A stretch of 64,000 bases of DNA from Eubacterium sp. MSJ-33 (GTDB taxonomy: Bacteria; Bacillota; Clostridia; Lachnospirales; Lachnospiraceae): positions 1,364,001-1,428,000 of the forward strand of contig NZ_CP076562.1 of the NCBI RefSeq assembly GCF_022174665.1. The letters run 5' to 3'. The translations under genes were made by a program, and so were the position numbers. Under the pieces are notes generated by a model. It was not told where the DNA came from, did no database searches, and was given only the letters and a program-made list of their open reading frames with translations. Every line of letters starts with the position of its first letter. Positions within the stretch are counted from its first letter, which is position 1. Below are positions 1 through 8,814 of the stretch, piece after piece.

Positions 1-305
1 TCACTACCGACATATACCTTCTTAATTCCGTGTTCCACAATTGCCTGGGTACAAGGCGGTTGTTTGCCATAGTGGCAGCATGGTTCCAATGTTACATACA
101 TTTCAGCCCCGACCGCATCCTCGGTAAGACTTGCAAACGCCGCACGTTCTGCATGCAGATCACCATATCTCGCATGATATCCCTGTCCGATAATCCGGTC
201 ATCCTTCACAATCACCGCACCGACAAGCGGATTCGGATTAACTGCACCGGTTCCTTTTTTTGCAAGCTCGATTGCAAGCTCCATATATTCCTGTTTGTAT
301 GCCAC
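1..305 (-). CDS. ribD: Riboflavin biosynthesis deaminase/reductase RibD, N-terminal part
   Basis: These bases encode the first 101 residues of the bifunctional RibD enzyme, which deaminates and then reduces the pyrimidine intermediate of riboflavin synthesis in the cytoplasm. The zinc site of the deaminase half is visible as HAE at residues 51-53 and PCCH at 75-78, with a second Cys at 85. The reductase half lies beyond the left edge. The start is taken as GTG at 305-303, because GAAGGTGAT sits just upstream and the domain begins right after it. The gene lies behind an FMN riboswitch and a terminator, so it should be shut off when FMN is abundant. The HAE-PCCH pattern makes the family call firm. 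Confidence 0.93.
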   Translation of the reverse strand, partial: MAYKQEYMELAIELAKKGTGAVNPNPLVGAVIVKDDRIIGQGYHARYGDLHAERAAFASLTEDAVGAEMYVTLEPCCHYGKQPPCTQAIVEHGIKKVYVGS

Positions 306-399
306 TTTATCACCTTCTTCGTTCTATTCACGGATTAATGCAGATCGCAACAATTGCAGGCAGGCCTTGCATCAACATATGTTTGGCCGGTTATCCCCT

Positions 400-441
400 A
401 AAAAATTAAAACCCCGGTCACATATCACTATGTACCGGGGC
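400..441 (-). terminator. Intrinsic terminator of the FMN riboswitch
   Basis: On the minus strand a GC-rich stem (CCCCGGT paired with ACCGGGG, bases 412-440) is followed by a T-rich run. It lies between the riboswitch aptamer and ribD, where the expression-platform terminator of an FMN riboswitch is expected. Confidence 0.85.
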
Positions 442-523
442 TTCAAAATTCTATCCGCATTCAAATCAAATGGCTTTCATAGTGTTATAAACACTCTGCC
501 ATTTTCTCCTGCATTTCTTATCC

Positions 524-630
524 TTACTCTCTCATCCAGACTATACTGTCGGCTTTGGAATCTCACCAAATCATGCATCACTGCGCGCGGGCTATACCGC
601 CGGTGGGGAATCGCACCCCGCCCCGAGTAA
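524..630 (-). promoter_or_regulatory. FMN riboswitch (RFN element)
   Basis: The minus strand carries the hallmark RFN blocks: a GGGGCGGGGTG block, ACCGGCGGT, AGCCCGCG, and GCCGACAGT followed by AGTCTGGATG. They are closed by a P1 helix (TTACTC at 630-625 with GAGTAA at 529-524). The aptamer binds FMN and controls the downstream ribD through the terminator at 400-441. Confidence 0.95.
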
Positions 631-694
631 ATATTTATTTACTTTTAACACAATTGTACTTTAGCACCAACAATTTATTATGTCAAGGCCTGCA

Positions 695-1420
695 TCAAAC
701 ATCAATCTGCGATAATACCTCGCCGATTTTACCATTGATAACAATATCTGCATAGGAGTCACGCGGCGTCGATGCCATATTGATGACAACAAGATATTTT
801 CCATGGAAATAATCAATCAGCCCTGCTGCCGGATACACCGCCAGCGATGTACCTCCGATAATCAGCATATCTGCCTGCGCAATATGGTTGACGGAACGCG
901 TCAATACGCTCTGATCGAGCCCTTCCTCATACAGGACAACATCCGGTTTGATGATTGCACCACATTCGTCACACGTCGGGATTCCATCAGCTTCCACAAT
1001 ATACGAAAGCGGGAAAAATTTCTTACATTTTGTACAGTAATTCCTGTGTACCGAACCATGCAGTTCCAACACTTCCTTACTGCCCGCCTCTTGATGCAAT
1101 CCATCGATATTCTGTGTAATTACAGCCTTTAACTTTCCTGCCTGTTCTAATTCAGCTAATTTTTTATGCGCGGCATTTGGCTGCGCCTGTGGAAACAACA
1201 TTTTATCCTTGTAAAACTCATAGAATTCCTCTGTGTGCTGCATATAAAAACTATGACTGACGATTGTCTCTGGCGGATATTTGTATTTCTGGTTATACAA
1301 ACCATCCGTGCTTCTAAAGTCCGGAATTCCACTTTCTGTTGACACTCCGGCACCACCAAAGAATACGATTGAATTGCTATTTTCGACCGCCTGTTTCAAT
1401 ACCGCTATTTTATCGTCCAT
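695..1420 (-). CDS. cobB: Sir2-family NAD-dependent protein deacylase
   Basis: This is a 241-residue sirtuin, which removes acyl groups from protein lysines using NAD. The NAD-binding signature GAGVSTESGIPDFRS begins near residue 23. QNIDGLH and a following LHGS mark the catalytic site. Two CxxC pairs (CTKC and CDEC) form the structural zinc site, and a second nucleotide loop, GGTSLAVYPA, follows. The length is normal for the small bacterial class. The ATG at 1420 is preceded by a GTGAGAGAAG ribosome site. The gene stands alone, and its stop codon is TGA, showing that the host chromosome uses UGA for termination. Confidence 0.93.
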   Translation of the reverse strand: MDDKIAVLKQAVENSNSIVFFGGAGVSTESGIPDFRSTDGLYNQKYKYPPETIVSHSFYMQHTEEFYEFYKDKMLFPQAQPNAAHKKLAELEQAGKLKAVITQNIDGLHQEAGSKEVLELHGSVHRNYCTKCKKFFPLSYIVEADGIPTCDECGAIIKPDVVLYEEGLDQSVLTRSVNHIAQADMLIIGGTSLAVYPAAGLIDYFHGKYLVVINMASTPRDSYADIVINGKIGEVLSQIDV

Positions 1421-1483
1421 CTTCTCTCACTTCTTTCTATAATACCATGTACAGCCAAGTGATTCACGCTCTTATACTCTGTG

Positions 1484-2722
1484 TTATTCATCGGCATTTG
1501 ATACATCGACATTCACAGTACCACTAATCTCATAATTTATACCATCAATCTCCTTGAGAGTTACCTTTACGTTGGAGTGATTTCCTACCGGAAGATTGGA
1601 GCAGTCGATTGTCGGCACAATATCCTCCAACTTCAATTTATCAATCACATCTGAAAATCCAGCGGCCGTAATCGAAAAATTGTTCAGCGTGATTTTATAT
1701 GTGTAATCAGGTGACTGTTTATCTAACTTAAAATTCTCTTCCTTCACGTTCAGCTTTTTCTCTTCCAGCTTTGTAATTGAGATATTGACTGTAATCTCCG
1801 GCGGAATTCCAACCACGGAAACTCCATCCGGCAGATAATCACGAACGTCTACATCCGTTTGATAATCTGCTGTCATTCCACTTACAGAAATATCATCAAT
1901 CTCAAGTGTCTCTACCTTCTCCAGATCATCCTTTGGTCCAACCACCTCAACCATCTGCGGCTGATATAACACATTCTCTACGCCATATGCATCATCCGGA
2001 GTGCCGCGCAGCGTAACAGTAACCGGTATCTCTTTTGTTGCATAAATCTCTACTGCCACCTTCGCTTCTGAAACATCAATATGTAGTTTATCATTCTTGA
2101 TTTCCTCACCGTATGCATCGTAGATTTTAAGTTCTGCCTGCGCTTCAAAGCTTTCATTTCTGGAAGTCACATCCACATTGGCTCTAATCTCCGTTATCTT
2201 CTCTACGGCACTCTTTGGTCCTTCTACCTTGACGATATTCGGTGTTGAAGCAGTTGAGCTTACCGCATATCCCGCCTTCGTCGTTCCACTTGTAACAACC
2301 TTAACCGGGAATTGCTGGGTAACTTTATCTTCCAAATTAAGTTTCATCGTATTATCAACGCAAGTAATACTGATTTCATCCTTCACAGAATTGCTCTTTG
2401 CTTCCACAGAAATCGTCACGGAATTTGTAATTGACATGGTCGACAAATCTGCAATCGCAGTGAAATCTTCTCTTCCAAGCGCACCGACAATCGAACGTCT
2501 TCCTTTGACAATAATATCAACCGTATCTCCGCTTGCCACATCATACACCTGATCCAGTTCGTCCAATACATCACCATTGATCTGGGTCACAGGAATTCCC
2601 GATATCTCTCTTGTGGTTTGATAATCGGAGATATTCGCAACTGCAAGCCATGCAACAACCGCAAGCAAAACAGCCAGAATCTTGTATCCGATATGTCCGA
2701 GTTCCTCTTTATTTTTTTTCAT
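1484..2722 (-). CDS. cdaR: YbbR-domain protein CdaR, regulator of c-di-AMP synthase
   Basis: The protein has 412 residues, one N-terminal membrane anchor (about residues 13-30) and a long extracytoplasmic part made of repeated YbbR domains, recognisable by recurring I-V-GP segments such as VEGPKSAVEKI and VVGPKDDLEKV. In Firmicutes CdaR binds the membrane diadenylate cyclase CdaA and tunes it. The start at 2722 is chosen because GGAAGGGGGG lies about 9 bases before this ATG. It gives a 14-base overlap with cdaA upstream, indicating translational coupling. The usual third gene, glmM, does not follow here. Confidence 0.88.
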   Translation of the reverse strand: MKKNKEELGHIGYKILAVLLAVVAWLAVANISDYQTTREISGIPVTQINGDVLDELDQVYDVASGDTVDIIVKGRRSIVGALGREDFTAIADLSTMSITNSVTISVEAKSNSVKDEISITCVDNTMKLNLEDKVTQQFPVKVVTSGTTKAGYAVSSTASTPNIVKVEGPKSAVEKITEIRANVDVTSRNESFEAQAELKIYDAYGEEIKNDKLHIDVSEAKVAVEIYATKEIPVTVTLRGTPDDAYGVENVLYQPQMVEVVGPKDDLEKVETLEIDDISVSGMTADYQTDVDVRDYLPDGVSVVGIPPEITVNISITKLEEKKLNVKEENFKLDKQSPDYTYKITLNNFSITAAGFSDVIDKLKLEDIVPTIDCSNLPVGNHSNVKVTLKEIDGINYEISGTVNVDVSNADE

Positions 2723-3581
2723 TCTTTTTGCCCCCCTTCCGCAGTCTTGCACGTCTGTGCTCCGGAACTACCGGCTGTAAGGAGGTCAACTTCTTCCGAA
2801 GTTCTATCGCATCCAGATTCCGGTATAGGGTTCCACCATATGCAACGGATATCTCTCCTGTCTCCTCAGATACGACAATTGTCATACTGTCTGACACTTC
2901 ACTGATACCCACCGCAGCACGATGTCTGGTTCCAAGTGCCTTATTTAAATCAATACGGTCTGTCAACGGCAGGTAACATGTCGCTGCCAGAACACGATTA
3001 TCCCGTATAATCACCGCTCCATCATGCAACGGTGTATTATGCTCAAAAATATTGATCAGAAGCTGTCGTGTCAGCGCTGCGTCCACCAGAATACCGGTAT
3101 TCTCATACTCGCCAAGTGCGACATCCTGCTCAATGACAATCAATGCCCCCGTCTTTACCTTTCCCATATCAATAGCTGCAGCAACCAGTTCATCAATCGT
3201 GTGGTTATTAACACGTTCTAAATGCAGATTCTTATCATCTCTTGTAAGCACATCCGAGAAAATCTTCTTTCGACCCAATTCTTCGAGTGCGCGTCGCAGC
3301 TCCGGCTGAAACAAAATTATCACTGCGATAATACCAACGCTGATTGTATTACGGAATATCCATAAAATCGTATTCAAACGAAAAAGAGATGCCAGTCCTA
3401 CAAAGATAAACAACACAACAATTCCTTTGAATAAGGTCCATGCACGCGTCTTTTTAAACCAGAGCATAACATGGTAAATTACATACGACAAAATAATAAT
3501 CTCGATAATATCCGTCACATGGATTCTCGGTATGTAAAACCAGTCAAAATATACACTTAATGCTGTGAGTAACTTCTTCAA
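2709..3581 (-). CDS. cdaA: Diadenylate cyclase CdaA
   Basis: This 290-residue membrane enzyme makes cyclic di-AMP from two ATP. Three hydrophobic helices fill about residues 20-95, followed by the DisA_N catalytic domain. The hallmark motifs DGA (near residue 187, in LHDGAVI) and RHR (near residue 219, in GTRHRAA) are both present, so it should be active. Its end overlaps the start of cdaR. c-di-AMP controls potassium and osmolyte balance and wall integrity, and the gene is usually essential in Firmicutes. Confidence 0.95.
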   Translation of the reverse strand: MKKLLTALSVYFDWFYIPRIHVTDIIEIIILSYVIYHVMLWFKKTRAWTLFKGIVVLFIFVGLASLFRLNTILWIFRNTISVGIIAVIILFQPELRRALEELGRKKIFSDVLTRDDKNLHLERVNNHTIDELVAAAIDMGKVKTGALIVIEQDVALGEYENTGILVDAALTRQLLINIFEHNTPLHDGAVIIRDNRVLAATCYLPLTDRIDLNKALGTRHRAAVGISEVSDSMTIVVSEETGEISVAYGGTLYRNLDAIELRKKLTSLQPVVPEHRRARLRKGGKKNEKK

Positions 3582-3615
3582 ACTAACACCCCTTAACCAT
3601 CACTAGTCTATTCTA

Positions 3616-4773
3616 TTATTGTCCATTATTTCGACTCTGCTGCGGGCGCTGCTGTCTTACCTGTCCATTTCCCTGCTGTGGACGTGGTCGTCTCGCCTGA
3701 CCATCCCCCTGCTGCGGACGCGGCTGTCTCGCTTGACCGTTCCCCTGCTGCGGACGTGGCTGTCTCGCCTGGCCGTTCCCCTGCTGTGGACGCGGCTGTC
3801 TCGCCTGACCATCCCCCTGCTGCGGACGCGGTTTTCTTACCTGCTCAACAACTTCATCTTCTGTTATCGTCTTAACATTCTTTTTATTTGCTGTCTCAAA
3901 TTTCGGAATTGCTTTTACATAGTAATAGTAATCGTCATCCTCAAATTGTACGGATTCTTTTTTGGAGTAATCCACAACACTCTTGCATACCTGCACGACA
4001 AAACTTATCACACAGCCAAGAATTGCTCCCAAAATCAAACTTCCTGCCGGCACATTCACATTTACCATCATGCCACATATCATGAACACAAGAATCGTGA
4101 AAATACTTCCGACACCGATTGCAACATACCATGCATAGTCATAATGCAGATTATGAAGCAGAGATGTCACCATAACCACAATTGCAAATGCAATAATTGC
4201 AAGCAGCATCTCCTTATCTTTCATAAGATTATTGACTACATACGAATACGCTTGAAAATCTGCGTCTTCACCAAGCTTTAATGTCGCATTTGCCTCCTTT
4301 ACATACTGCGCAAAATAATATACCACAACACCAAAGGACGCCGGAACGGCACCGGAAAAGCCCGCCAAAATAGCTACCAGTACCGGTGCTGCAAACGGAA
4401 TCTTCATCATATACAGAATCGGCACAAGTGCTAACACATATCCCGTATTCTGGAACATCCTCATGTAAGAACAGTACATAACAACAAACAACAGCAGGCA
4501 TAACACACCCACATCAACCGACACCGAAAAGCAATGTACTGTAATAACCACACCTGCCAGAAAAACAGTGACCGGGCCGGTTACGAGCGCGCTGATCACA
4601 GACAGCAGAAATGTAATAACACCTCTATGTAAAAATTCACTATATCCAAACAAAGAGTTGATGCAGGAAAACATAATGAAGGAGAAAATGAACCGCACAA
4701 TCGGAGTCGTTACCTCATCATATTTTCTCAAAAAATCACGTATGGCATTTTTTATTGTTATTATTCCAGTCAT
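3616..4773 (-). CDS. Polytopic membrane protein with a Pro/Gln/Arg repeat tail, function unknown
   Basis: The family is not recognised. The first 270 residues or so contain about seven to nine hydrophobic helices and resemble a small transporter or integral membrane scaffold. A charged linker (residues 280-320, with an acidic DDDYYYY stretch) follows. The last 70 residues are five perfect 12-residue repeats of the form PRPQQG(N/D)GQARQ plus a degenerate copy. The tail is very basic and probably faces the cytoplasm. The gene overlaps the upstream gene by four bases (ATGA), so the two are co-translated, and it lies directly downstream of it and upstream of cdaA. Confidence 0.6.
   Translation of the reverse strand: MTGIITIKNAIRDFLRKYDEVTTPIVRFIFSFIMFSCINSLFGYSEFLHRGVITFLLSVISALVTGPVTVFLAGVVITVHCFSVSVDVGVLCLLLFVVMYCSYMRMFQNTGYVLALVPILYMMKIPFAAPVLVAILAGFSGAVPASFGVVVYYFAQYVKEANATLKLGEDADFQAYSYVVNNLMKDKEMLLAIIAFAIVVMVTSLLHNLHYDYAWYVAIGVGSIFTILVFMICGMMVNVNVPAGSLILGAILGCVISFVVQVCKSVVDYSKKESVQFEDDDYYYYVKAIPKFETANKKNVKTITEDEVVEQVRKPRPQQGDGQARQPRPQQGNGQARQPRPQQGNGQARQPRPQQGDGQARRPRPQQGNGQVRQQRPQQSRNNGQ
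3652..3831 (-). repeat. Five in-frame 36-bp tandem repeats
   Basis: Five consecutive 36-base units encode PRPQQG(N/D)GQ(A/V)R(Q/R). The unit length is a multiple of three, so copy number can change without breaking the reading frame. The units are nearly identical at the DNA level, which suggests recent expansion. Confidence 0.9.
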
Positions 4774-5543
4774 TCGTTCTCTCCCCTTCCTGCACCGTTT
4801 TTCGTATTATAGACATGATCTTCCCGATGCATACGTTGCTGCTGTTCCTGACGGATTTTCTGAAGCTGTTCCTGTTCTAACCGCTCCCTGTGCGCACGAA
4901 TTCGGCGTCGCTCCTCTTCCATCTCCTGCTGTTTGCGCTGTTCTTCCTGTTGTCTGGCAGAGATGCGCTCATTCCTACGTTTTACGTTCTCAATAATCTC
5001 CTGATTCTTGCGCTCCTGCTGTTCCTGAAGCTGTCTTTTAACCATATCCGAACGACTGACACTGGCACGTCTTGCCTGTTCTGTATGACTGTTTCTGGCT
5101 GCAGAAACATTGTCCGTCGTACGCTTTCTTTCATCCACCATATGTTCCTTCATCTCCGGTGGATCATCCGCATGGATCAGTTCTTTCAGGTTCACATTAT
5201 ACTGTACCAATCCATCTTTCGCTTTCCGATACCGGTAATTATACAAAATAAATGCAAATACAAAATAGATTGCACAAACAGCCACATAACCGCCCAGCAT
5301 CTTATATACGATTCCGAAATAATCTAAATCATTCAGCTTCTCCAATATGCTGTCAAATGCCATAAATATATAGCCGGCAATCAGACTCCAGTATAAAACG
5401 GTCACAGCGACCCATGTTTTTAACACGTTATAACGCACATAGTCACTTCTATAATATTTACTTACAACCAGGCTTTTGTTCTTTTCATGTTTCTCAAATA
5501 TCGCAAGCTTCGTCATAAGGATGGTTTTCTTCTCGTCAACCAT
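4770..5543 (-). CDS. Two-helix membrane protein with a Gln/Glu/Arg-rich coiled-coil tail
   Basis: This 257-residue protein is not matched to a known family. Two hydrophobic segments lie at about residues 45-70 and 85-108. The C-terminal half (about 145-245) is a highly charged Q/E/R-rich region with heptad character, probably a cytoplasmic coiled coil. The ATG at 5543 is preferred because AGAGGT lies six bases before it. Two earlier in-frame starts (GTG 5558, ATG 5549) sit on or before that site. The stop codon overlaps the start of the repeat-tailed membrane protein, so the pair probably works together. Confidence 0.55.
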   Translation of the reverse strand: MVDEKKTILMTKLAIFEKHEKNKSLVVSKYYRSDYVRYNVLKTWVAVTVLYWSLIAGYIFMAFDSILEKLNDLDYFGIVYKMLGGYVAVCAIYFVFAFILYNYRYRKAKDGLVQYNVNLKELIHADDPPEMKEHMVDERKRTTDNVSAARNSHTEQARRASVSRSDMVKRQLQEQQERKNQEIIENVKRRNERISARQQEEQRKQQEMEEERRRIRAHRERLEQEQLQKIRQEQQQRMHREDHVYNTKNGAGRGENE

Positions 5544-5654
5544 GTCCATACCTCTCACACTTTATTCGGCAAAGCCGTTCTTTCTTATCATATCGCATCT
5601 TGCTTTCAAAATCAATCTTTGATTCTGCGAACAATTTGAAAATACCGTGAATTT

Positions 5655-6413
5655 TTAACGTTTCGCATATTTTTTTAAACCCATAACCGTATAATGCGCA
5701 AACATTCTGCAGGATTTCCAGACAGAGTATCCGGCCAGCCGATATGTCCTATATGTCATCCGTGCGGATTTCAGTTTATTTCTCGATTTTCCATTTTCCG
5801 ATAACCGATACTCAAGCAATGGTTCATCTATACCTACTGCATATGCATAATCCCGCAGCATCCGCAGCCATGTCAGATAATCCTCATGCACCTCACTGTG
5901 TTTCATCGGATACTTCTGCATGATATCTCTGCGCACAACTACAGAAGAACAGTTGATGTAATTCGTCTGCTCCAGATCGGCAAGTGTAATTTTTTCCGGT
6001 GTGTGCATAATATTCTGTGTCAACGTTCCATCCGCCTGCATCAGCACGCGTGCAGTGTTACACAGACATGCACCGGTCCGTTCCAGCAGTTCTACCTGTT
6101 TTTTCAGTTTTCCGGGTGCAAACCGATCATCGGCATCCAAAAATGCAACATATATTCCTTCCGCTTCCTTTACACCACGATTTCTCGACTCCGCGACTCC
6201 CATATTATGCGCATTATACAGCAGGCAAAATCTGATTTTCTCTGTCTGTGCCTCATGTGCATCCAGCCACGCCTGCACTACTTCCATGGAGCCATCGGTC
6301 GAACCGTCATCAATCACAATCACTTCCTGCACATATGACTGTTTCACCACAGACGCAAGGGCTTCACAAACATATTTTTTTGCATTGTATACCGGAATAA
6401 TAACTGATACCAT
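5655..6413 (-). CDS. Family 2 glycosyltransferase
   Basis: The 252-residue protein begins with the GT-A nucleotide-sugar fold signature VSVIIPVYNA and carries the DDGSTDGS motif near residue 35 and the metal-binding DADD near residue 94. It should transfer a sugar to the surface polymer made by this operon, on the cytoplasmic face of the membrane. It is the last gene of the eight-gene glycopolymer operon and starts two bases after the stop of the preceding transferase gene. The sugar and acceptor cannot be told from sequence. Confidence 0.88.
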   Translation of the reverse strand: MVSVIIPVYNAKKYVCEALASVVKQSYVQEVIVIDDGSTDGSMEVVQAWLDAHEAQTEKIRFCLLYNAHNMGVAESRNRGVKEAEGIYVAFLDADDRFAPGKLKKQVELLERTGACLCNTARVLMQADGTLTQNIMHTPEKITLADLEQTNYINCSSVVVRRDIMQKYPMKHSEVHEDYLTWLRMLRDYAYAVGIDEPLLEYRLSENGKSRNKLKSARMTYRTYRLAGYSVWKSCRMFAHYTVMGLKKYAKR

Positions 6414-6415
6414 GC

Positions 6416-7681
6416 TTACTCTCCAAACATCATCTTCATAATCCGTTCCGTTGCATGTCCGTCACAGGCACTCATAAATTTTTGACGGAATTCCTGCACC
6501 TGTTTCTTATCAAACCGCTCATCCACATGCCGGATATAATCAATCATTTCCTCTGTCGTCGTATAAATCGGTCCCGGAACAAAATCCTTATAATCATAAT
6601 AGAATCCACGCCAATCATAATAGTTATCCAAATCAAAGGCAAAGAAGATCATCGGCTTTTCAAAGAGCGAATATTCAAATACAAGCGATGAATAATCCGA
6701 GATACAAATATCTGCCACAAACAATAATTCCTCTATACTCATATCATCCGTCAGATCAAACGCAAAATTCTCGTAACCTTCCGGAATCGCAGTCCGCTTC
6801 TTTACAAACGGATGCAGCTTAAATAAAAGTATATAATCCTTACCAAGTGCATCTCCAAATGCAGCTATATCCAGCGCATTCGGTGTCTTTGCACGTGCCA
6901 CTCTTCCACGGAATGTCGGTGCATATAAAATCACTTTCTTCCCCTTTGCCTGCGGTACTACGGAAAGCAGCTTTTCCTGTGCTGCCTTTTTTGCATCTTC
7001 ATCATAGAAGATATCCGAACGTGAAATCCCTGTTGGCACAACCACGCCCTTTTTATTCTGTAGCGACATTGCCTCTTCATACGCCCAGACAACCTCCGGA
7101 GAACTGACGGTTACATAGGTATAATTTCCATGATACGGATACTTCTCCAATGTTTTTTTGTCATCACCAAAGATCAGTTCTGCGGTGCTCATTCCGAACT
7201 TCTTAAAAGCGCCGCAGCCATGCCACAGCTGTGTGACAATCGTCTCCTTACGCATCGGAAGTGCCGCAATTACGTCAGAAGATTCATTTAAAAAGATATA
7301 TTTTGCATCCGCGATATCTGTGATCATTGCCTCACAGGCATGCCGGTAATCTTTACGCTTTGAAAATCCACTGCGCAGGAAATGTGTATGGATCTCATAT
7401 TTATGTTCCTCCTGTACTTTTTTATACATCAATGAAAAGCTGTCACTGATTTTGCTCTCCCGCACCTCTATAAATACAACCTTTTTTTCATTGACCGGTC
7501 TTGCCGCATATTTATTATAAAGTTTCGGGTAATGCTTCCGTAACATCTCGTAACGGTACATCCTGCGAATCTGTTTTCTGCACACACGGTACACCTTCCT
7601 CAATGCCCGGTACGGAATCGTCTTCTGAATCGTCTTAAATACAATCGTCTTTTTGAATTTTTTAAATAGGCTTTTCAACAT
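6416..7681 (-). CDS. CDP-glycerol glycerophosphotransferase-family protein (TagB/TagF-like)
   Basis: This 421-residue cytoplasmic-face enzyme belongs to the family that adds glycerol-phosphate or ribitol-phosphate units from a CDP-activated donor to wall polymers. Diagnostic stretches are LWHGCGAFKKFG, YAPTFRGR, KLHPF and the C-terminal SDYSSLVFEYSLFEKPMIFF. A very basic N-terminus may hold it at the membrane. The ATG at 7681 is preferred to the one at 7702, which has no ribosome site. Both lie inside the upstream gene, so the two are coupled. It is a paralogue of the neighbouring transferase. Confidence 0.87.
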   Translation of the reverse strand: MLKSLFKKFKKTIVFKTIQKTIPYRALRKVYRVCRKQIRRMYRYEMLRKHYPKLYNKYAARPVNEKKVVFIEVRESKISDSFSLMYKKVQEEHKYEIHTHFLRSGFSKRKDYRHACEAMITDIADAKYIFLNESSDVIAALPMRKETIVTQLWHGCGAFKKFGMSTAELIFGDDKKTLEKYPYHGNYTYVTVSSPEVVWAYEEAMSLQNKKGVVVPTGISRSDIFYDEDAKKAAQEKLLSVVPQAKGKKVILYAPTFRGRVARAKTPNALDIAAFGDALGKDYILLFKLHPFVKKRTAIPEGYENFAFDLTDDMSIEELLFVADICISDYSSLVFEYSLFEKPMIFFAFDLDNYYDWRGFYYDYKDFVPGPIYTTTEEMIDYIRHVDERFDKKQVQEFRQKFMSACDGHATERIMKMMFGE

Positions 7682-8813
7682 TAGCTCTCTTTGTCTCCTC
7701 ATGTAAAATATATCGAATCAATCGTTTCGTTACATTTCCGTCACAACGGCTCATATACTGCTCCCGGAACGCGTATCGTTTCTCAGCATACGCATCCGCC
7801 TGCAAGGCTTGCGCAACCGCAGTTGTGAGTCTCTCTCCCTCTGTCACAATCACACCCGGCATATCCTCATAGGACAGATACCAGCCCCGGTCCGCCCCAT
7901 ATGTTTTTAAATCCGGTGCGAAAAACAACATCGGTCTGTCAAGCAATAAATATTCAAATAAAACAGATGAGTAATCCGTGATAAGTAAATCCGCCGAAAA
8001 AAGCAGTTCGCCTGTCGTAAGCGGCTGTTTCTCTCCCCGTTTCATCATATGCGGATGCAGGCTTTTTATCACCAGATAATCCGGTTTTTTCGCAAGTTCA
8101 TCAATCCATGCCTCCCCGATTGCCCGCTCTTTTTGATTTTGTTGTCCTGCATTTCCGCGGAAAGTCGGTGCCCACACAATCACAGTTCGTCCGTTCTTTG
8201 CGCCATAGATCGTTTCGAACTTCTCCTGCATTGTTTTTCGATAAGCCTCATCAAAATAGCAATCGGTATAACTGCTTCCATATGCCCTCACCGTCTTCGG
8301 ATACTTAATACGCATCGCTGATGTAAAAAAAGGACGGCAGTACGGGCTGCTCACCGTGACCAGATCATAGTTTTTATAGACATTGCCTTTATAAAACCGC
8401 GGGATATCATCTTTTGCATCATAGCCAAACCGTTTAAACGCACCACATCCATGCCAAAGCTGGATCACCTTTGTTTCTTTTCGTTTGCGGCACGAAGAAA
8501 CCGGAAGAAAATTATCTTGCAGAATAACAAACTCCGCTTGTGCATAAAGCTTCATAAACGCAAGCATCCGCCGCATACCTTCCTGCGCAGACATTGCTTG
8601 CAGATCGAAGAAATCATCCTCTACCGTCAATCCTTCCTGAAAAAGCAGTGCATCATGCAACCGCTGCATCGACGGCGGGCATGCGGTCTTGTGTTCATCC
8701 GCAAACACAACAAGCCCCTTTCTCACAGGTTTTCTGCAGCAAATAAAATAATAGATTGGAAACAGCACATGCTGTGCCATCATTTTTATAATCTGTTTAA
8801 TATAAAAACCCAT
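7662..8813 (-). CDS. Second CDP-glycerol glycerophosphotransferase-family protein
   Basis: This 383-residue TagB/TagF-like transferase shares LWHGCGAFKRFGYD, WAPTFRGN, KSLHPHM and ITDYSSVLFEYLLLDRPMLFF with its downstream neighbour. Two different transferases side by side usually mean that one primes and one extends a polyol-phosphate chain. The ATG at 8813 overlaps the end of the ABC ATPase gene, and a TTG at 8822 is an alternative start. The donor (CDP-glycerol or CDP-ribitol) cannot be read directly. Confidence 0.86.
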   Translation of the reverse strand: MGFYIKQIIKMMAQHVLFPIYYFICCRKPVRKGLVVFADEHKTACPPSMQRLHDALLFQEGLTVEDDFFDLQAMSAQEGMRRMLAFMKLYAQAEFVILQDNFLPVSSCRKRKETKVIQLWHGCGAFKRFGYDAKDDIPRFYKGNVYKNYDLVTVSSPYCRPFFTSAMRIKYPKTVRAYGSSYTDCYFDEAYRKTMQEKFETIYGAKNGRTVIVWAPTFRGNAGQQNQKERAIGEAWIDELAKKPDYLVIKSLHPHMMKRGEKQPLTTGELLFSADLLITDYSSVLFEYLLLDRPMLFFAPDLKTYGADRGWYLSYEDMPGVIVTEGERLTTAVAQALQADAYAEKRYAFREQYMSRCDGNVTKRLIRYILHEETKRANVEKPI

Positions 8814-8814
8814 A

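Noticed and set aside
3619-4281. 220-codon plus-strand open frame with leucine/serine repeats
   Set aside because: It is the reverse complement of the PRPQQG repeat tail and membrane segments of the minus-strand gene.
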